A DNA stretch of 64,000 nucleotides from Trissonchulus latispiculum (Eukaryota > Nematoda > Enoplea > Enoplida > Ironidae), in assembly GCA_030248195.1 (NCBI GenBank), contig JASAND010012690.1:1-64000 (forward strand). Reading direction: 5' to 3'. The translations under genes were made by a program, and so were the position numbers. The notes under the pieces were generated by a model that worked only from the letters and a program-made list of their open reading frames with translations, searched no databases and was not told the origin of the DNA. This document shows positions 32,844-42,217 of the stretch, piece after piece. How positions within the stretch are numbered: the first letter of the stretch is position 1; each line of letters opens with the position of its first letter.

Positions 32844-33564
32844 ATGTACCTAAACGGAAGACGCTCTCAATAAATACTATAATTTCCGAACTCACGACCT
32901 TTGGTTATTTGTACTAACGTCACATTCAAGCATATAATTTCGCATTCACACGCATTAACATTAGTTACTAGCTACAAGAACAACAAATTACAGGGATTAT
33001 ATGAATGTTTTTTGAGTTTTCTAAGATTTATGTTACTTTTTCTAGTAGTGTTTTATTCGTTTTTCACTGTACATCAATCTACTTATCCAAAATACTATGT
33101 TACAGGGTATACAACTAGTTATAGCAATAATACCTAACATGTTACTTTATTTTTTATTGTCGAGAGATATTTTTATATAATTTTCTGTCCTTTTTGTATC
33201 CTTTTTTTGTTTGAGGTAATCCTCATGATTTTCTGAGCAGCATCTTTTTCGAAGTCCTTTTTCCCGGAGCTGCGACCCGGAGACTCCCGGTGACCCATAA
33301 AGACCAAAAGATTTCGTCGAATTTTGGTGAAGATGTTAAAACCAAAAATCGAAACAAAAAGTTTATGCCCAACATGGGGCGGTTTTCTAGTTTGCACTCA
33401 AAAATCGGTGCGTGGTCGGGTCAACAAATGTCAACAAGCATACAGACAATACTTTACAATTGCAATGACTGTACAAAATCGTAGCTAAAGTTATTATTAC
33501 CCTATGTTACAACATTTACAATAAGGTCTATATTACATGTTATTTCAATATCGGGTTTCAGGTA

Positions 33565-34662
33565 TTATAAATCGGGTTCAGACTCAGTGGATTTTGAGGA
33601 ACGCTTCTTCTTAAGGAAGGGGTTCCTAAACTTGGGATTCGGACCCGAGAACAGTGGACTTCTGGCGAATAGACGCGCAATATCAGGCGCGGCCTTGGAG
33701 TGCTTATGTTCTACAGATTCAGCGGAAGAAGACTGACTAGAAGAACTGGTTACTAGTTCGTGGACGACCACATTAGGGGCCTTACTAGTGGGCCACTTTC
33801 CTTTCGGTGGATCACGTACAGACAACACAATCATAAAATGATCACTGTTAATGTTATACAGGTACAATGATCTACGTTCAGTGTTAAAGCCCTTCCCTAA
33901 TAGAGCGGACGGTAGAAAGGTTTGCCAAGCCCAATCATTACCAAATTTCGAATAAGACAAAATTGGTGTTTGTAGCCACGCGGCCGCTAAGAAAAGTTCG
34001 TCGTCCGTTGCATATTCCGAAGCTTTATGTAATCTTTTCTTAACTTTGTGAAGTTCGGGAAACATGGATTTGAAACGCTTTTTGTGTTCATTCATTTCCA
34101 AAAATGTCGTAAGTTCCTGTCTCACATCCCTCCAAGAATCCTCCATCCCTGTTATAGCAAGCGAGAGAGCCCTATAATAACAGTTACCGTCTCCGAGAAC
34201 ATCTATTACTTCATAAGGTTCATAAAGGGGCATGTGCTCTAACAAAACAGGTATGGTATGGCGAATTTTGAAGCCCTTAAGAAAAGCGATACGTTTTTGC
34301 CATTCCCCATCAATCGGATCAAAAAGTTTGCGTCTCCGATCCGCTTCGTTTTCTTGATCCCGCTTAGGTGACTCTTCAGAGATGAAAACGGGCATTGAAC
34401 TGTCTTCAGACTCGGAACCGGCATCTCTAATTTGTAATCTAGGGGGGGGAAGCCTTTCGCTGCTTAGGTGAAAGGGGAATTCGCGAAGCATTCGATACGG
34501 GTTCAGGCGTGCGAGCATTAGCCTTCTCAGCGAGCCTAGCAGAAGTCCTACGCTTCTTAAGTTCAGCCTTTTCCGGTTTAACGTTTTCCGATTTAACTGA
34601 CGGCTTCGCCTTTTCCTTCGGAGCGGAACGGGCAGGTTTGACGGGAACAGGTGATAATTCAC
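33565..34662 (-). CDS. OTU-type cysteine protease ORF of giant element
   Basis: The frame has 365 codons, but its first 75 overlap the end of pol; the first Met after that is residue 90 (34395). The core shows OTU family hallmarks: VIDVLGDGNCYYRAL with D158 and C161, a helical segment with WRDVRQEL, and a distal Asp-His (H275) before a hydrophobic strand. OTU enzymes cleave ubiquitin chains; viral ones often remove host ubiquitin marks, though some act on polyproteins. Ser/Lys-rich sequence fills the C-terminus. The pol stop abuts a run of eight C (34442-34449 on this strand), and stepping one base there joins pol to this frame. Expression could be by slippage, reinitiation or a spliced RNA. 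Confidence 0.82.
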   Translation of the reverse strand: MNYHLFPSNLPVPLRRKRRSRQLNRKTLNRKRLNLRSVGLLLGSLRRLMLARLNPYRMLREFPFHLSSERLPPPRLQIRDAGSESEDSSMPVFISEESPKRDQENEADRRRKLFDPIDGEWQKRIAFLKGFKIRHTIPVLLEHMPLYEPYEVIDVLGDGNCYYRALSLAITGMEDSWRDVRQELTTFLEMNEHKKRFKSMFPELHKVKKRLHKASEYATDDELFLAAAWLQTPILSYSKFGNDWAWQTFLPSALLGKGFNTERRSLYLYNINSDHFMIVLSVRDPPKGKWPTSKAPNVVVHELVTSSSSQSSSAESVEHKHSKAAPDIARLFARSPLFSGPNPKFRNPFLKKKRSSKSTESEPDL

Positions 34663-37600
34663 GCGCTATAATTTCAGCTTTCGGGACCGAAGGTCCAGGT
34701 ACGTCCAAATGTAAACTTTCGTGCTCAGAAATTTCAGAATTTGCGGGGGAATCGTCATCATGTTCATGAAAGGGGGCAGTAATCACGCGTGGCTCAATGC
34801 ATGGCACCATGTTATTAAACTGTACCTTGATACGTTTGGCTCTGCGATTCCCAGCAGGGTACACCTCAGCAACACATCCAACGATTTTCTCTATGCGATA
34901 GGGACCAGTTCGCTTGTCCAGCATCTTGTGGACCTGGTCTTTCTTAGCTACGTTGGTTGCCTTAATCATGACAAGATCTCCTACCTGATATAGAGGTTCT
35001 ACCGCATTCTTATTGTAGTTACGATCCTGGACTTCCCTAGCTGCACCAATCTTTTCCCTAGCTAAAGACCAAGCTAACTGTAACGCTTCAGTAGCTTCAC
35101 GCACATAGTCAAACCCAGCGTATCTACGGTCAGTAGGTATAGCAACATTAGTAGCACTAGGTAAAACAGGATCCCATGCATGCAACAGGTAATGGGGGGT
35201 TTCCCCAGTGGTGGCATTTACCGATGTGTTGTAAGCAAACTGGCAATAGGGAACCATATTATCCCATTCTAAGTGATTCTCAGTTATGGTGCTCAACATA
35301 TCTAGCAAGGTCCTATGCCATCTCTCAATTTGCCCATTTGCAGCGGGGTGATATCGAGTGGTTTCTAATTTGCGAGTCTGAACCAGTGAACAAATTTCCT
35401 TGTTTAAAGTAGCAACAAATTCTTTTCCTTGATCAGAAAGTAGAAGTTTGGGTGCGCCATATTGCAAGATTATAAATTCCAAAAAGGTTTGTGCAACCGT
35501 GTAAGCCTTTTTGTTCTTAATAGGGATGGCGATTACATATTTAGAAAATGCGTCGATATAGCTGAGAATGTGTTTCATGCCACTTTTAGACGCCTTGCTT
35601 ATGTCCATGATGTCACAGTGCACTCTCTCAAATGGTTCAAGAGGCATCGGGGGATGTCTTAAGAGAGCCTTTGGGTTTTTAGGGGGGCCCTTGCGCCGTT
35701 GGCACCTTGGGCAAGATTTAACCCATTGCTTAACATCAGCATGCATTCCCGGCCACCAGAAGTATTCGGCCAATCGGAAAGAAGTTTTATTGCAACCTCC
35801 ATGAGCGGCATATGGACTATCATGGCAGGCAGCCAAAGCCTCTTCCCGCAAACTTTCCGGTACTGCTAAAACCTCTAAAACAGTGTTACGTACTTTCTCT
35901 AGATACACTAGAACCCCATCGCGCATGTCACATCTTTCCGCTAGTGAGGCAATACGTACTGCGCGGTTAAAGTTACTAGGTAAGTTATGGTTGACTTTAT
36001 ATTCGATTATCTCACTCAGAAGTAGGTCTTCAGACTGTAACTGTTGCAAACGCGACCAAGACTTAGGGTTAAGAGAAACATTAGTTTTGTCCCGTACAGC
36101 CACGTCAAAAACTGTGCGGAAAGCGGCGGATACAGGGTCGTTTCGTTTTGGTCGTCCAGTCTCAGATCGAAATTGTTCACGAACATCATCCGCATCGGAC
36201 GAGCTAGGACTGGCTACAACCTTGCGTGGAGACAATTTTCGATCCGAAACGTTTGGTCTATCCGATGATGTGTCGGAAACTTCACCCGGCTTGCGTAATT
36301 TTGGTTGTTTTTGAGGCGTGGGTACACTTTTCTCAGAGCCATCAGAATCGTTAGGTTGGGAAATACGCGAAAGTTTTGATTTAACAGTAGCCGTGCTTTT
36401 TCGAGCAAACGTTTTACTAATTTTTGGGAGTTGAAAAGAACGATCTCGTCCCTCCCCTTTTACAACCACCGAGTTAATATGTGCGACTAATTCGTCACTA
36501 TCCTCCTGATGAAATTTAATAGATTGGCGGTCACTTTCTTTCTCTTTTCCCGATAATCCTCGTGCGATGTCAGCAAACAGAGGATTTCGTGATAACCCGT
36601 CAGCATTTCGAAGTTGTGGGTTATTACGATGTTTAATCTCAAAATCATACTCAGAAAAGGTCATCTGCCACCGGGCCAGTCTAGAATTTCGTGGGGGGTG
36701 TTTCATTAGCCAACGCAGGGCGGAATGATCAGTAAATAGAGTAAACGGGGGGCCACCATACAAATAATGTCGAAAATGTTCGATTCCGAATTTCATAGCC
36801 AAACATTCTTTATCGTGAGTGGAGTAATTTCGCTCATACTTTTTTAGGGAGCGAGCAGCGTAAGCTACGGGATGATACTTTCCGTCATCCTGTTCTTGTG
36901 AAAGTACTGCCCCAAGTCCCAAATCGGAGGCGTCAGTATGCAATACAAAACCTTTAGCCAAATCTGGGTGCGCTAAAACTGGTGCAGTGACTAAACTCTT
37001 CTTAAGCAGGTCAAAAGACTGTTGATGCGTATTATTCCATACGAATCGGACCCCTTTCTTCTTAAGTGAGTATAGTGGGGCGGCTAGGTGTGCAAACCCC
37101 TTAATAAACTTGGCATAGTAGGCACACATCCCTAGAAAACTCTCCACATCCTTAATAGTCTTAGGTACAGTTAACTCGTTAATGGCTTGAATACGGTCTT
37201 TCAAGGGCTCTACCCCCTGATCGGAGATAATATGTCCTAAGTACGTAACAGACTTTTTGAGGAAGTGACATTTCCCTGGATTCATTTTAAGATCTGCAGC
37301 GCGCAAGCGATCGAAAACTTCTTGCATGATTTCAAGATGCTCATCAAATGTTTTAGAGAAAATGAGAATGTCATCAATATAGATGATACATTTTTTCCAC
37401 TGCAAATCACCTAAAATTCTTTCCATACAGCGTTGAAAGTTTCCCGGCGCGCATTTTAAACCGAAAGGCAAAACGTTATATTCGAATTGTCCATGAAAAG
37501 TGTTGAAACTTGCCTTAGCCTTTGCTTCCTCGTCTAGCTCAATTTGATTAAACCCTTTACTCAAGTCAATAGTGGAGAAGTACTTGGCACCTTTCAAAGA

Positions 37601-40600
37601 AGTCATGATATCATCGATTCGAGGAATGGGGTAAATGTCTGGGTCACTAATTTTATTGACTCGTCTAAAATCGACACACAAACGTAGTTTCCCTCCCGGC
37701 TTCGGTACATATATCATGGGCGAACTCCACGGACTAGTGGAAGGTCTGATTAACCCATATTTCAGCATCTCAGTTAACTCTTCCAGTAATGGTTGTCTTA
37801 AATGTACGGGGAGCCTATAGGGAGTAGCGTAGATAGGCTTGGCCTCGCCGGTGTTAATGTGTGCTTTAAAGATGGTACACTTTCCAATGTCAAAAGGGTG
37901 CTGAGAAAAACAAGACTGATTTTCATTCAAAAGTCCCAGAAATTGCCCACATTCACTTTCAGTCAAATTTTCTTTATCGAAAGATATTTCCCGCATAGGC
38001 TCGGGTAAATCAGATAGCTCGCATGATCGAATATTCTTGAGAGTATTAACTCGAAAGCGTGACCTCTCCTGAAGGTTTTTCATATTAGTTTTCAATCGGC
38101 TTCCCAACTTTACAGATTCCCCGTATTCATTCATAACTTCCTGATATTGAAACAAGGGTTTGTCCTTCCTAAGCTCGTTATAAGGTACTACATGTCCTAA
38201 CGTAGAGTTACCGTATACAGTGACTTGCTTTCCAGTCTTATTGCGCATAATCACAGGTATACAGCGCGTACGTAAGTTAACCATTGCCGGCAGAGCTTGT
38301 ACCTCGCTATGATCGGGGTCAAACTTAAGTGAACTGGGTTCAAAACACCCATCGTACTTCAAGGGACCTACACTCTCTACTAACCCAGGAATAGCTACTT
38401 CAGAGTAGGGTGGTAACTCAACCTGCTTAATAGAAGATACTCGAAAAGCAGTCTCCGTGAGAGGTGAATGATGAATTAATTTAGCCACCATGGGGGTATG
38501 TTCGGGTTTACATAACCGCAATTCCCCTTTGCTAAAACTCAGGGTCAGATCACCACCGTGTTCATGTAGAAAATCTGTACCTATCAGACAGTCCTCAGCC
38601 ACTCCCTTTGGTACCAGAAAGGTATGTTCTACTTTCACCCCGGGCGAATCGTGAAATTCAACCGGTAAACGTACAGAGCCGCGGAACCTTAGGGTTTGCC
38701 CATTTATACCTTCAGCTCTAGGGGGCCGCTCTAACGGATTGATTGATAGATTTAGGAATTTAGCCAGATCTTCACTCATCAAACTAAGATTGGCTCCTGT
38801 ATCTACCAAAGTTTGTACTGCCCTATTATTAATCGTCAAGTATATCATAGGCAAGGGTCGATGGGGAACAGATCCGGTATCATTACTGGTGTTCTCATGA
38901 GATCCATGAGAGGCACCGATTAGGTGAACCTGCGAGCTATGATAACGTTGATGAGGTCTCAAGGGCAACGTGACTCGCGAGCCGTCCTCAGTAGGCCATG
39001 TGATAGTATGTAACCCTAGGTCGAGTGAGATTTCACCCGGAAAGTGCAACATAAAATCGGACCCTAGTATACAATCTACCGTTAGTGCATCAACAACAGT
39101 GAAAGTCCATTGTTTTACGGGGAGTGCCTTTCGGGTGTGCTGAAACATGAGGGGTACATGCGTTACTCCCACTATTCGGCTCTTACCCCCGTTTGCCGTG
39201 CGAATGTAGTGATGTGGCCCGGTAGATTCTACGGGTAAATTCAGTCGTGCCGCTAGGCTGGCACTCATTACTGAGACCAAGGAGCCGGTATCGAACAGAG
39301 CATCCACAGTATGACCGCAGATCAGTAGAGCCATAAGCAGTGGTACAGTCCTAACCATCAACACAGAATGCGCGTTGATCACCCGACTTGTGTTGTCTAC
39401 GACCGGCCGAGTTTTCCTTCGGTCTGATTCGTAGTCAGCTCTGCGAGCGGCATTCGATCGCTTAAAAGGGCTAGTAGCAGCGTCAGAGTGTGAGATTAGA
39501 GAGGAGTCCGTAGTGGGTTCTTCCTCAGATTCTGAATTTCCATGAGTGTCCTGACGAGAGAATCGAACTATCCGTCGGTCTGGCTTCTTTTGTGCGTCGA
39601 GGTTTAACTCAACTGTAGGGGAAGGACAGTGTTCCCGACTATCCTCACTCAGCAACTGTGTAGTGGCCTCTAAATCCCTAGCGTTATAATCTGACATAGA
39701 GGAAGCATAAGAGGTATCTCGAGACAGTGGCCTAAAAGTAGAGGTGGCTTGGCATCGGTTGGCAGTCTTACGGAGATTATCGTAAGTAGCAGGACGATTT
39801 ACGGCCCTTAGCGGGGTGTTCTCATTCCCTGCCGCGTCTGTTCCTAATTCTACAGCGGGTTCCTCCTCATCATCGCTGAAAGGGGACACGCCTGCGCGTC
39901 GCACGTTTATGGGAGCAGAGATGGCCGGAGCGGGGGGCTTAGGGTCCCCTCCCCATCGTGACTTAACTCGGCGCATAAACTTTCTGCCGCACGGAGTCAT
40001 CCAGAATATAATCACACACCCAATAACTATGATCAAGATGACTAACATAAGACCATGATTCAACTGGATAGGTACAAAAGGGAGATGTACGTACTTTTTC
40101 ATCTGATTCTCTATCAGGTTTCTAGCTTGCTCGTTCTCATATTCTGCAGTCGAGAGTTCAGTAAAATGTAACGGTATCCTACCGAGGGGGGCAGGTACAA
40201 CAGCTTCCCTAAGTTCTGACATAGTTACAGTAGTCCTAGCTAACCCCAACGTACTGGTCAAAATGGTATTGCCAATAATTAAATGTAGGTATCTCCCGTG
40301 CTCGAACCACAGTGTACCAGTATCGGGCACAGCCACTCGTTCACCTTCTGCAACATGATTCAATGAGGGCGAGCGGGCAACAATAACTTCGGTGTAGTTT
40401 GTACGTATTAGCACGCCTGCAGGGGTGGTGCGATACTCTGTAGAATTATCCAAGACCTTAATTTTAACATAGTCTTTGCAAGAGGCAAATTCCTTTTCGA
40501 CAGTTCTATCCGAGAAAGAGATTAATATTTGTAAACATTTAGCGCGCAAGCTTGTGACAATAGCATTTGGGGGACAAAACCACAAGCCGGGGGCCGTTTT

Positions 40601-42217
40601 GCACTCGGTAACGTCAATTTCACGTACCTCGCCGGAATCTAATCGCTGCGCATATTCAGGCATGGGGGCCATGGTGGTTATACCCCGTTCCCGAGAATTG
40701 TACCCCAAGTTGTGAACTGCATAGAGAGGTCTAACTTCGTGTTCCAAGGGAACAGGAATTTCTAACATGAAACCAAAACGTAGAGTGTTGAAATCAATTT
40801 TAATTGGGTAGACTTTCCCAAATTGATAAATCAGACTCGGTTCGCGGTTTAACAAGGAGTTCTTAAGGGAAGGATGGTTTCGAATGATCTCTTTTAGAGT
40901 TTGTAAATTTACCAATCCCGGAGTAATTTCGGACCTCAAACCTGCATGCATAACAGAATTTAAACCTTCACGGAGTGAAGACGTAAAGATGTGTGCTAGC
41001 AGTTGCATATAAACCTGGCGCATGTACGAGAAATTTGAACAGCGGGCGCGAATAATTAAGGTGGTTAAGTCTTGCACAGTATGATGTAAAAAGGCGTAGA
41101 CCTGCTCATTCGCGTGTACAATTTTACGGACTGAGTCAGTAATTTTCATCTGCTCATTTCGCAAAAGGTGAAATCCCTGCTCAACTGCATCCATTTTACC
41201 GTCCAATTTACCTAGGTGATACGAATTTGACAGACTGTTAGCAATACCCCCTATACCCAGAGCACCCGCCAACAGGAATTCGATAAAACGTTTCGGCCTC
41301 TTAGGAGTGTCACTCGGAGGATAGGACGTACAAACTCCAGGCGTAGATCGACACAAACTAGCCAACAATTTGGAGTAGAAATTAGTGTTCAAAACGCCAG
41401 AATACAGTTTTCGATATTCCGCTTTGATTTGATCAATTTCATTTTCCAAAAACCGGTGCTGGGGGCAGCTCTGATTGATCATACGTACGCAATACTGATC
41501 GGTCTTGGCCTTGCCTGTATTCAGGTCTATGCAATCCTCCTCGTTAGCCCACTCAGGAGGTTTCCACTCAGGAGAAATAGAGGGGACCTCCAGCTGAACA
41601 ATCAACGCAAGGTATTCCGTTTTCTGTGAAATAACTCCTATTCCTGCAGGGCTGAGTACAGCTCCCCAGCGAGGTAAAACTACAGTACCTATCTTAGCAA
41701 TCTCATCGGCCAGAAAATGTGACGTGCCCGAGTCCGAGGCACTCTGTGCATTGGCCGAGGACAGCATTAACCCTAGCAGCATCCAAACGAGAGGGGTGCT
41801 GAATCGGCGCAATGACTTCATAGCTGCCAACATAGATAGAAAAGGCAAAAACATCATGGAAAAGTTCCCTTTCCCCTTTTCGGTATCCTTTTTGTCCAAA
41901 TTTTCAATCAACTCATCAGAAAAAATTTCACACTGAACACCCACAGTACTAGAGCTTACAGGAATCTCACGCTCTTGGAAAGCTTCACAAACCCGGTTAC
42001 CTAAAGGTTCAGAACTGGGTACCGGAATAAATAGCTCCTCATCAGTGGAGGTCAAGGTGGTAGGGGTCAGCGCGCCCTTGAGAGGGAATGAGGGTTCAAA
42101 CCTCTGTTCTGGTCGGCAGGAGCAGACCATCGGCTGACGATACATAAGCACCTTATGAGAGAAATGAGGTGATGCTAAGCATCTTTTCGCGTGTCGCGTA
42201 CAGTTTGGAGAAACCAT
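34439..42217 (-). CDS. pol: Env-protease-RT-RNase H-integrase polyprotein
   Basis: A single open frame of 2592 codons. Order by residue: cytosolic lead (1-118); envelope-like glycoprotein (121-760); acidic, Ser-rich linker (770-940); retropepsin-type domain 1 (950-1075, DTG at 976-978); retropepsin-type domain 2 (1122-1235, DTG at 1139-1141); RT (about 1455-1660, YIDD at 1613-1616); RNase H (1750-1880, TDAS at 1761-1764); Ser/Lys/Pro-rich spacer (1881-2050); integrase with an HHCC finger (C2169, C2172), D2202, D2262 and E2298, spacing D,D(35)E, and a GPY motif near 2438; basic tail to 2592. Catalytic motifs look intact. Met121 could start the envelope from a spliced RNA. A transmembrane Env physically joined to Pol is not the usual arrangement, where env lies 3' of pol. 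Confidence 0.92.
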   Translation of the reverse strand: MVSPNCTRHAKRCLASPHFSHKVLMYRQPMVCSCRPEQRFEPSFPLKGALTPTTLTSTDEELFIPVPSSEPLGNRVCEAFQEREIPVSSSTVGVQCEIFSDELIENLDKKDTEKGKGNFSMMFLPFLSMLAAMKSLRRFSTPLVWMLLGLMLSSANAQSASDSGTSHFLADEIAKIGTVVLPRWGAVLSPAGIGVISQKTEYLALIVQLEVPSISPEWKPPEWANEEDCIDLNTGKAKTDQYCVRMINQSCPQHRFLENEIDQIKAEYRKLYSGVLNTNFYSKLLASLCRSTPGVCTSYPPSDTPKRPKRFIEFLLAGALGIGGIANSLSNSYHLGKLDGKMDAVEQGFHLLRNEQMKITDSVRKIVHANEQVYAFLHHTVQDLTTLIIRARCSNFSYMRQVYMQLLAHIFTSSLREGLNSVMHAGLRSEITPGLVNLQTLKEIIRNHPSLKNSLLNREPSLIYQFGKVYPIKIDFNTLRFGFMLEIPVPLEHEVRPLYAVHNLGYNSRERGITTMAPMPEYAQRLDSGEVREIDVTECKTAPGLWFCPPNAIVTSLRAKCLQILISFSDRTVEKEFASCKDYVKIKVLDNSTEYRTTPAGVLIRTNYTEVIVARSPSLNHVAEGERVAVPDTGTLWFEHGRYLHLIIGNTILTSTLGLARTTVTMSELREAVVPAPLGRIPLHFTELSTAEYENEQARNLIENQMKKYVHLPFVPIQLNHGLMLVILIIVIGCVIIFWMTPCGRKFMRRVKSRWGGDPKPPAPAISAPINVRRAGVSPFSDDEEEPAVELGTDAAGNENTPLRAVNRPATYDNLRKTANRCQATSTFRPLSRDTSYASSMSDYNARDLEATTQLLSEDSREHCPSPTVELNLDAQKKPDRRIVRFSRQDTHGNSESEEEPTTDSSLISHSDAATSPFKRSNAARRADYESDRRKTRPVVDNTSRVINAHSVLMVRTVPLLMALLICGHTVDALFDTGSLVSVMSASLAARLNLPVESTGPHHYIRTANGGKSRIVGVTHVPLMFQHTRKALPVKQWTFTVVDALTVDCILGSDFMLHFPGEISLDLGLHTITWPTEDGSRVTLPLRPHQRYHSSQVHLIGASHGSHENTSNDTGSVPHRPLPMIYLTINNRAVQTLVDTGANLSLMSEDLAKFLNLSINPLERPPRAEGINGQTLRFRGSVRLPVEFHDSPGVKVEHTFLVPKGVAEDCLIGTDFLHEHGGDLTLSFSKGELRLCKPEHTPMVAKLIHHSPLTETAFRVSSIKQVELPPYSEVAIPGLVESVGPLKYDGCFEPSSLKFDPDHSEVQALPAMVNLRTRCIPVIMRNKTGKQVTVYGNSTLGHVVPYNELRKDKPLFQYQEVMNEYGESVKLGSRLKTNMKNLQERSRFRVNTLKNIRSCELSDLPEPMREISFDKENLTESECGQFLGLLNENQSCFSQHPFDIGKCTIFKAHINTGEAKPIYATPYRLPVHLRQPLLEELTEMLKYGLIRPSTSPWSSPMIYVPKPGGKLRLCVDFRRVNKISDPDIYPIPRIDDIMTSLKGAKYFSTIDLSKGFNQIELDEEAKAKASFNTFHGQFEYNVLPFGLKCAPGNFQRCMERILGDLQWKKCIIYIDDILIFSKTFDEHLEIMQEVFDRLRAADLKMNPGKCHFLKKSVTYLGHIISDQGVEPLKDRIQAINELTVPKTIKDVESFLGMCAYYAKFIKGFAHLAAPLYSLKKKGVRFVWNNTHQQSFDLLKKSLVTAPVLAHPDLAKGFVLHTDASDLGLGAVLSQEQDDGKYHPVAYAARSLKKYERNYSTHDKECLAMKFGIEHFRHYLYGGPPFTLFTDHSALRWLMKHPPRNSRLARWQMTFSEYDFEIKHRNNPQLRNADGLSRNPLFADIARGLSGKEKESDRQSIKFHQEDSDELVAHINSVVVKGEGRDRSFQLPKISKTFARKSTATVKSKLSRISQPNDSDGSEKSVPTPQKQPKLRKPGEVSDTSSDRPNVSDRKLSPRKVVASPSSSDADDVREQFRSETGRPKRNDPVSAAFRTVFDVAVRDKTNVSLNPKSWSRLQQLQSEDLLLSEIIEYKVNHNLPSNFNRAVRIASLAERCDMRDGVLVYLEKVRNTVLEVLAVPESLREEALAACHDSPYAAHGGCNKTSFRLAEYFWWPGMHADVKQWVKSCPRCQRRKGPPKNPKALLRHPPMPLEPFERVHCDIMDISKASKSGMKHILSYIDAFSKYVIAIPIKNKKAYTVAQTFLEFIILQYGAPKLLLSDQGKEFVATLNKEICSLVQTRKLETTRYHPAANGQIERWHRTLLDMLSTITENHLEWDNMVPYCQFAYNTSVNATTGETPHYLLHAWDPVLPSATNVAIPTDRRYAGFDYVREATEALQLAWSLAREKIGAAREVQDRNYNKNAVEPLYQVGDLVMIKATNVAKKDQVHKMLDKRTGPYRIEKIVGCVAEVYPAGNRRAKRIKVQFNNMVPCIEPRVITAPFHEHDDDSPANSEISEHESLHLDVPGPSVPKAEIIARELSPVPVKPARSAPKEKAKPSVKSENVKPEKAELKKRRTSARLAEKANARTPEPVSNASRIPLSPKQRKASPP
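38513..39370 (-). other. Two tandem retropepsin-type domains
   Basis: Residues 950-1075 and 1122-1235 each show the aspartic protease pattern: a hydrophobic strand, (A/T)L(F/V)DTG(S/A), a Leu-Met/Val-Met-Ser turn, and a distal CI/CL-L/I-G-(S/T)-D-F motif. Normal retroviral proteases are homodimers of one such domain. Here both catalytic triads are kept, so the pair could fold as one chain like pepsin, or one copy may have another role. Confidence 0.8.
39938..41857 (-). other. env: Envelope-glycoprotein domain within the polyprotein
   Basis: Residues 121-760 of the polyprotein. They show a hydrophobic leader ending near residue 157 (Ala-Asn-Ala), a furin-type site Arg-Pro-Lys-Arg at 307-310, directly followed by a Gly/Ala/Ile/Leu-rich fusion-peptide-like stretch (311-330), then a long helical region. 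N-glycosylation sequons lie near 248, 395, 591 and 607, and there is a membrane anchor at about 721-741 followed by a basic cytoplasmic tail. This is the layout of class I-like fusion proteins of the baculovirus-F/errantivirus Env type. It has no internal stop. Assignment is by architecture, not by a database match. Confidence 0.78.

Noticed and set aside
34439..34662. N-terminal 75 residues of the OTU frame as a real domain
   Set aside because: They overlap the Pol C-terminus in another frame and look like its shadow; the OTU protein probably starts at the C8 run or at the Met at 34395.
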